In this document: one piece after another, positions 61,698 to 64,000 of the stretch | Layout: each line of letters starts with the position of its first letter | How positions within the stretch are numbered: the first letter of the stretch is position 1 | Assembly (NCBI GenBank): GCA_021613375.1 | Contig: CM038716.1 | Coordinates: 4,921,684 to 4,985,683 of the forward strand | Direction: 5' to 3' | Origin: Megaleporinus macrocephalus | Lineage: Eukaryota > Chordata > Actinopteri > Characiformes > Anostomidae | DNA length: 64,000 nucleotides | Made by a program: the position numbers and the translations under genes | The notes under the pieces: generated by a model | Seen by the model: the letters and a program-made list of their open reading frames with translations, nothing else | Database searches by the model: none | Told to the model about the DNA's origin: nothing

Positions 61698-62795
61698 ATT
61701 AAGCATTAGATGTATGTTTTTATTAATTAATTAATTAGTAATTGAGTACCCTGTTATTGTATAGTTTAGTTTGTTTGCAGAATATTTACTCAGTAACTAT
61801 GCTGATTATTACACCAATAATAACCAAATATGTGTGTTTACTCATATAAACAACTAACATTTTTACATTGTCCTCCACACTGCAGTCCTTGGGATTTACT
61901 GTTCAATTAGTGAAGCACATCACTATCCTTACAACTATCTTTAAATTTTAACTACAAATTTTTCTTCGTGTTGTATTACTGAAGCCTTAATTACTACTTT
62001 GTGTCTCTCAGTACAAGTGACAATTTTTAAAGTGACAATTTTCAATACAAATATGCTAATATACTAATTATACTACAAATACATGAACAAACTGCACACA
62101 CCTCACATGAATCACAGCAGAAACTTATATGGACATAGTGGTTAGGCCCAAACACAGAGTATTTGGTATGTAGACAGAATAAAACATGTAAAAACTGGCA
62201 ATTACTATCATACTATTATCTTAAAATTTAAAACCTAAAGGTGCCAGAAAGGCTCTTTATTGGAGTGATACCATGGAAACCAATCTTAGATCCAATCTGT
62301 AACTGGATGAGATCTGTCAAGGATTTATTTTAGTTAAATAAAACATTTTTTATTTAAATTGAACGGTTCAGTTTATTGTATAAAATCATTTAGAATAAAC
62401 ATTAATTGATAATGTGTGATAATGTTCCACTTTACTTGAGGGGACACAAAGTAAAGAGAAATTAATATGTCAGGATGAAGTCAAGTCATAATCATTTTGT
62501 AGCATAATTTGCTGAAAAAAGATAACTTTACTGGCAGCAACACAAATGATTAAAGCAAAAACAATGAGTAATAATAAAATCTGTAAATTATAATAAATCT
62601 CTAGATTAATTAACAAATACTTAACAGATAGTTCTTATGTTAGTTGTTTATATGAGTAAACACACTTATCAGTTGCTCAACGGTGTAATAATCAGCAGTA
62701 ATAAGTAAATAGGCAGTGAACTAATAACAAACTAAACTGTCGGTTTACAGTGTACTAAAACACTAATTACTAAAAACTGACCACTAATGCTTAAT
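61698..62795. mobile_element. Transposon-like element with ~160 bp terminal inverted repeats
   Basis: The left arm 61698-61860 and right arm 62637-62795 are inverted repeats. The outer ends are ATTAAGCATTAG, and the inner ends share TGTGTTTACTCATATAAACA. Between them they also share 'gctgattattacacc' and 'agtttagtttgtt'. The core of about 780 bp has no coding capacity. Target duplication could not be fixed because both flanks are A/T runs. Confidence 0.85.
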
Positions 62796-64000
62796 ATATT
62801 TAACATGGTGTAGCAATGCTTTCAAGACGCTTTCAGGATGCACCATGCTCCCTTTTACAAAAGACACTTATTGTTGCGTTTGTTGCTGATTTTGTTGTTG
62901 TGTTGGTGTAGTTGTGCTTATTAGTACAACTTTGTTCAAGTAGGGTGGGCTTTGTAGTGTAGTTAGTGGTCAGAAATGGTCTACCGTCCTTGAATTTCAA
63001 GACCAAGTCTAAATAAAAGCGAGTCCAAATGAGGTAAGCCCTGGTTAAGACCAAAAGCAAATCAAAACATTTCTGCATTTCAAAATACCCTGAATGAACC
63101 AGTGCCCAATCTAAATCAACTGACCCAATGCCCACTTTAAATGAATACATTCTCTAAATAATTGACTTTGTTATTTTAAGTAATCCTTGTTTGTTAAAAT
63201 TATAGAAAGATATCTGCTTTGCTGGTTCCACATGCATACAGTCTTTTTGGTAAGGAGTCCCTATTGGTCACAGGGCCCCAAGTAGGTGCATATTTCACAT
63301 AATTTAAAGAGCCGGCACTAGTGTTGATAATCTCATATTCAACAAAGGTACATGTCGAGGTCTGGTATACGTGAATATATTAAATGGTAAAAGAAGAGAT
63401 GGTTCTCATAGTTAAGAGAAATGGGCACGCATGAAGACCTGAGCAGCTATGACAAGGTCCAAATCACAATGGTAAATTGACTGGGACAGAAACAGCAACA
63501 CTTGTAGGGTGCTTCAGGTGAGCAGAGTATCTACTGACAGAGATTAAAAGAGGGACAAATCCAGAATCAGCGACAGCTTGCAATTTCTAGTTTTGGTTCA
63601 TTTGGGTGTATATGTGTGTGTACTTTAAGTTTTGTATATATATTTAATGTTTTACGTTTTATATGATGCATCTTCCCTTTTGCTATTGTTTAAGTAATGC
63701 AAACTTTTGCAAATACCATTCTTTGCCATTAATTTAAATTCTTGCCATTCATTTAAATAGAAATGTTTCCAGTCTTTGAAAATTAAACTGACTCATTGTG
63801 TGTGTTTTGTGGGAGTTGCAGCTTCATAGCTTATTTTTGGACATATTTCTCTGTAATATTTTTCCTAACTGTTTCAATATATGTGTATTATTAACTGTCA
63901 CTGTTAGCACTCTCAATGTCCTGTAAGATGGGCTGGAATGGCTTTATTTTTGTACTTATGTATTATTTTGGAAGATTTCTATTTTACTTCAGTATTAATG
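62796..64000. other. Right end of window, no gene seen
   Basis: AT-rich with a small stretch near 62990-63110 that looks repeat-derived ('gtctaccgtccttgaatttc'). No exon of the large gene was recognised. Confidence 0.4.

Overview
The window looks like nuclear DNA of a teleost fish. It is AT-rich and intron-rich, and it is crowded with fish-type repeats: L2 LINEs, Ty3/Gypsy chromovirus pieces, hAT and Tc1/mariner relics, tRNA-derived SINEs, microsatellites and minisatellites. No bacterial-style gene, CRISPR array or standalone RNA gene was recognised. All calls come from reading splice signals, reading frames and remembered protein families; no search was run.

Layout. (1) 1-5.8 kb is a satellite of short CA-rich monomers organised into a higher-order unit of about 1.81 kb, each unit carrying a unique GC-richer spacer. 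It is followed by a (TA)n run. (2) 7.1-8.4 kb is a 3' fragment of an L2-type LINE with its pentamer tail. 9.6-10.5 kb holds a minus-strand LTR with a degenerate tandem tail. 11-12.7 kb holds worn transposon pieces. (3) 12.9-23.5 kb is the probable 5' region of the main gene. It is interrupted by an internally deleted chromovirus (16.28-19.10 kb) that still has a 787-codon open frame. (4) 23.6-60.4 kb carries the body of one very large plus-strand gene, an RNF213-like protein (mysterin; giant AAA+ ATPase and ubiquitin ligase family).

The gene. Twenty-seven consecutive exons from 23569 to 60441 splice in one unbroken frame (9,258 bp, about 3,086 codons). Two plausible upstream exons would add about 30 residues. 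Read in order they give a CBM20-like N-terminal domain, the long helical stalk, the inactive AAA1, AAA2 with a Walker A lysine but no Walker B glutamate, the two canonical ATPase modules AAA3 and AAA4 in one 3.5 kb exon, and the start of the region beyond AAA4. The RING module and C-terminus are not seen and must lie beyond 64 kb if the gene is complete. A UBA-like segment in the 1.5 kb exon is not in the human protein as I remember it.

Introns have been enlarged by datable insertions: a hAT-type MITE with a perfect 8 bp target duplication (24351-25349), a solo LTR (27904-28228), a hAT element that splits a minisatellite (34383-35145), a Gypsy relic inside a GC-AG intron (36675-38776), a hAT/ZBED relic with terminal inverted repeats (45874-46918) and a long-inverted-repeat element (61698-62795). 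None interrupts an exon.
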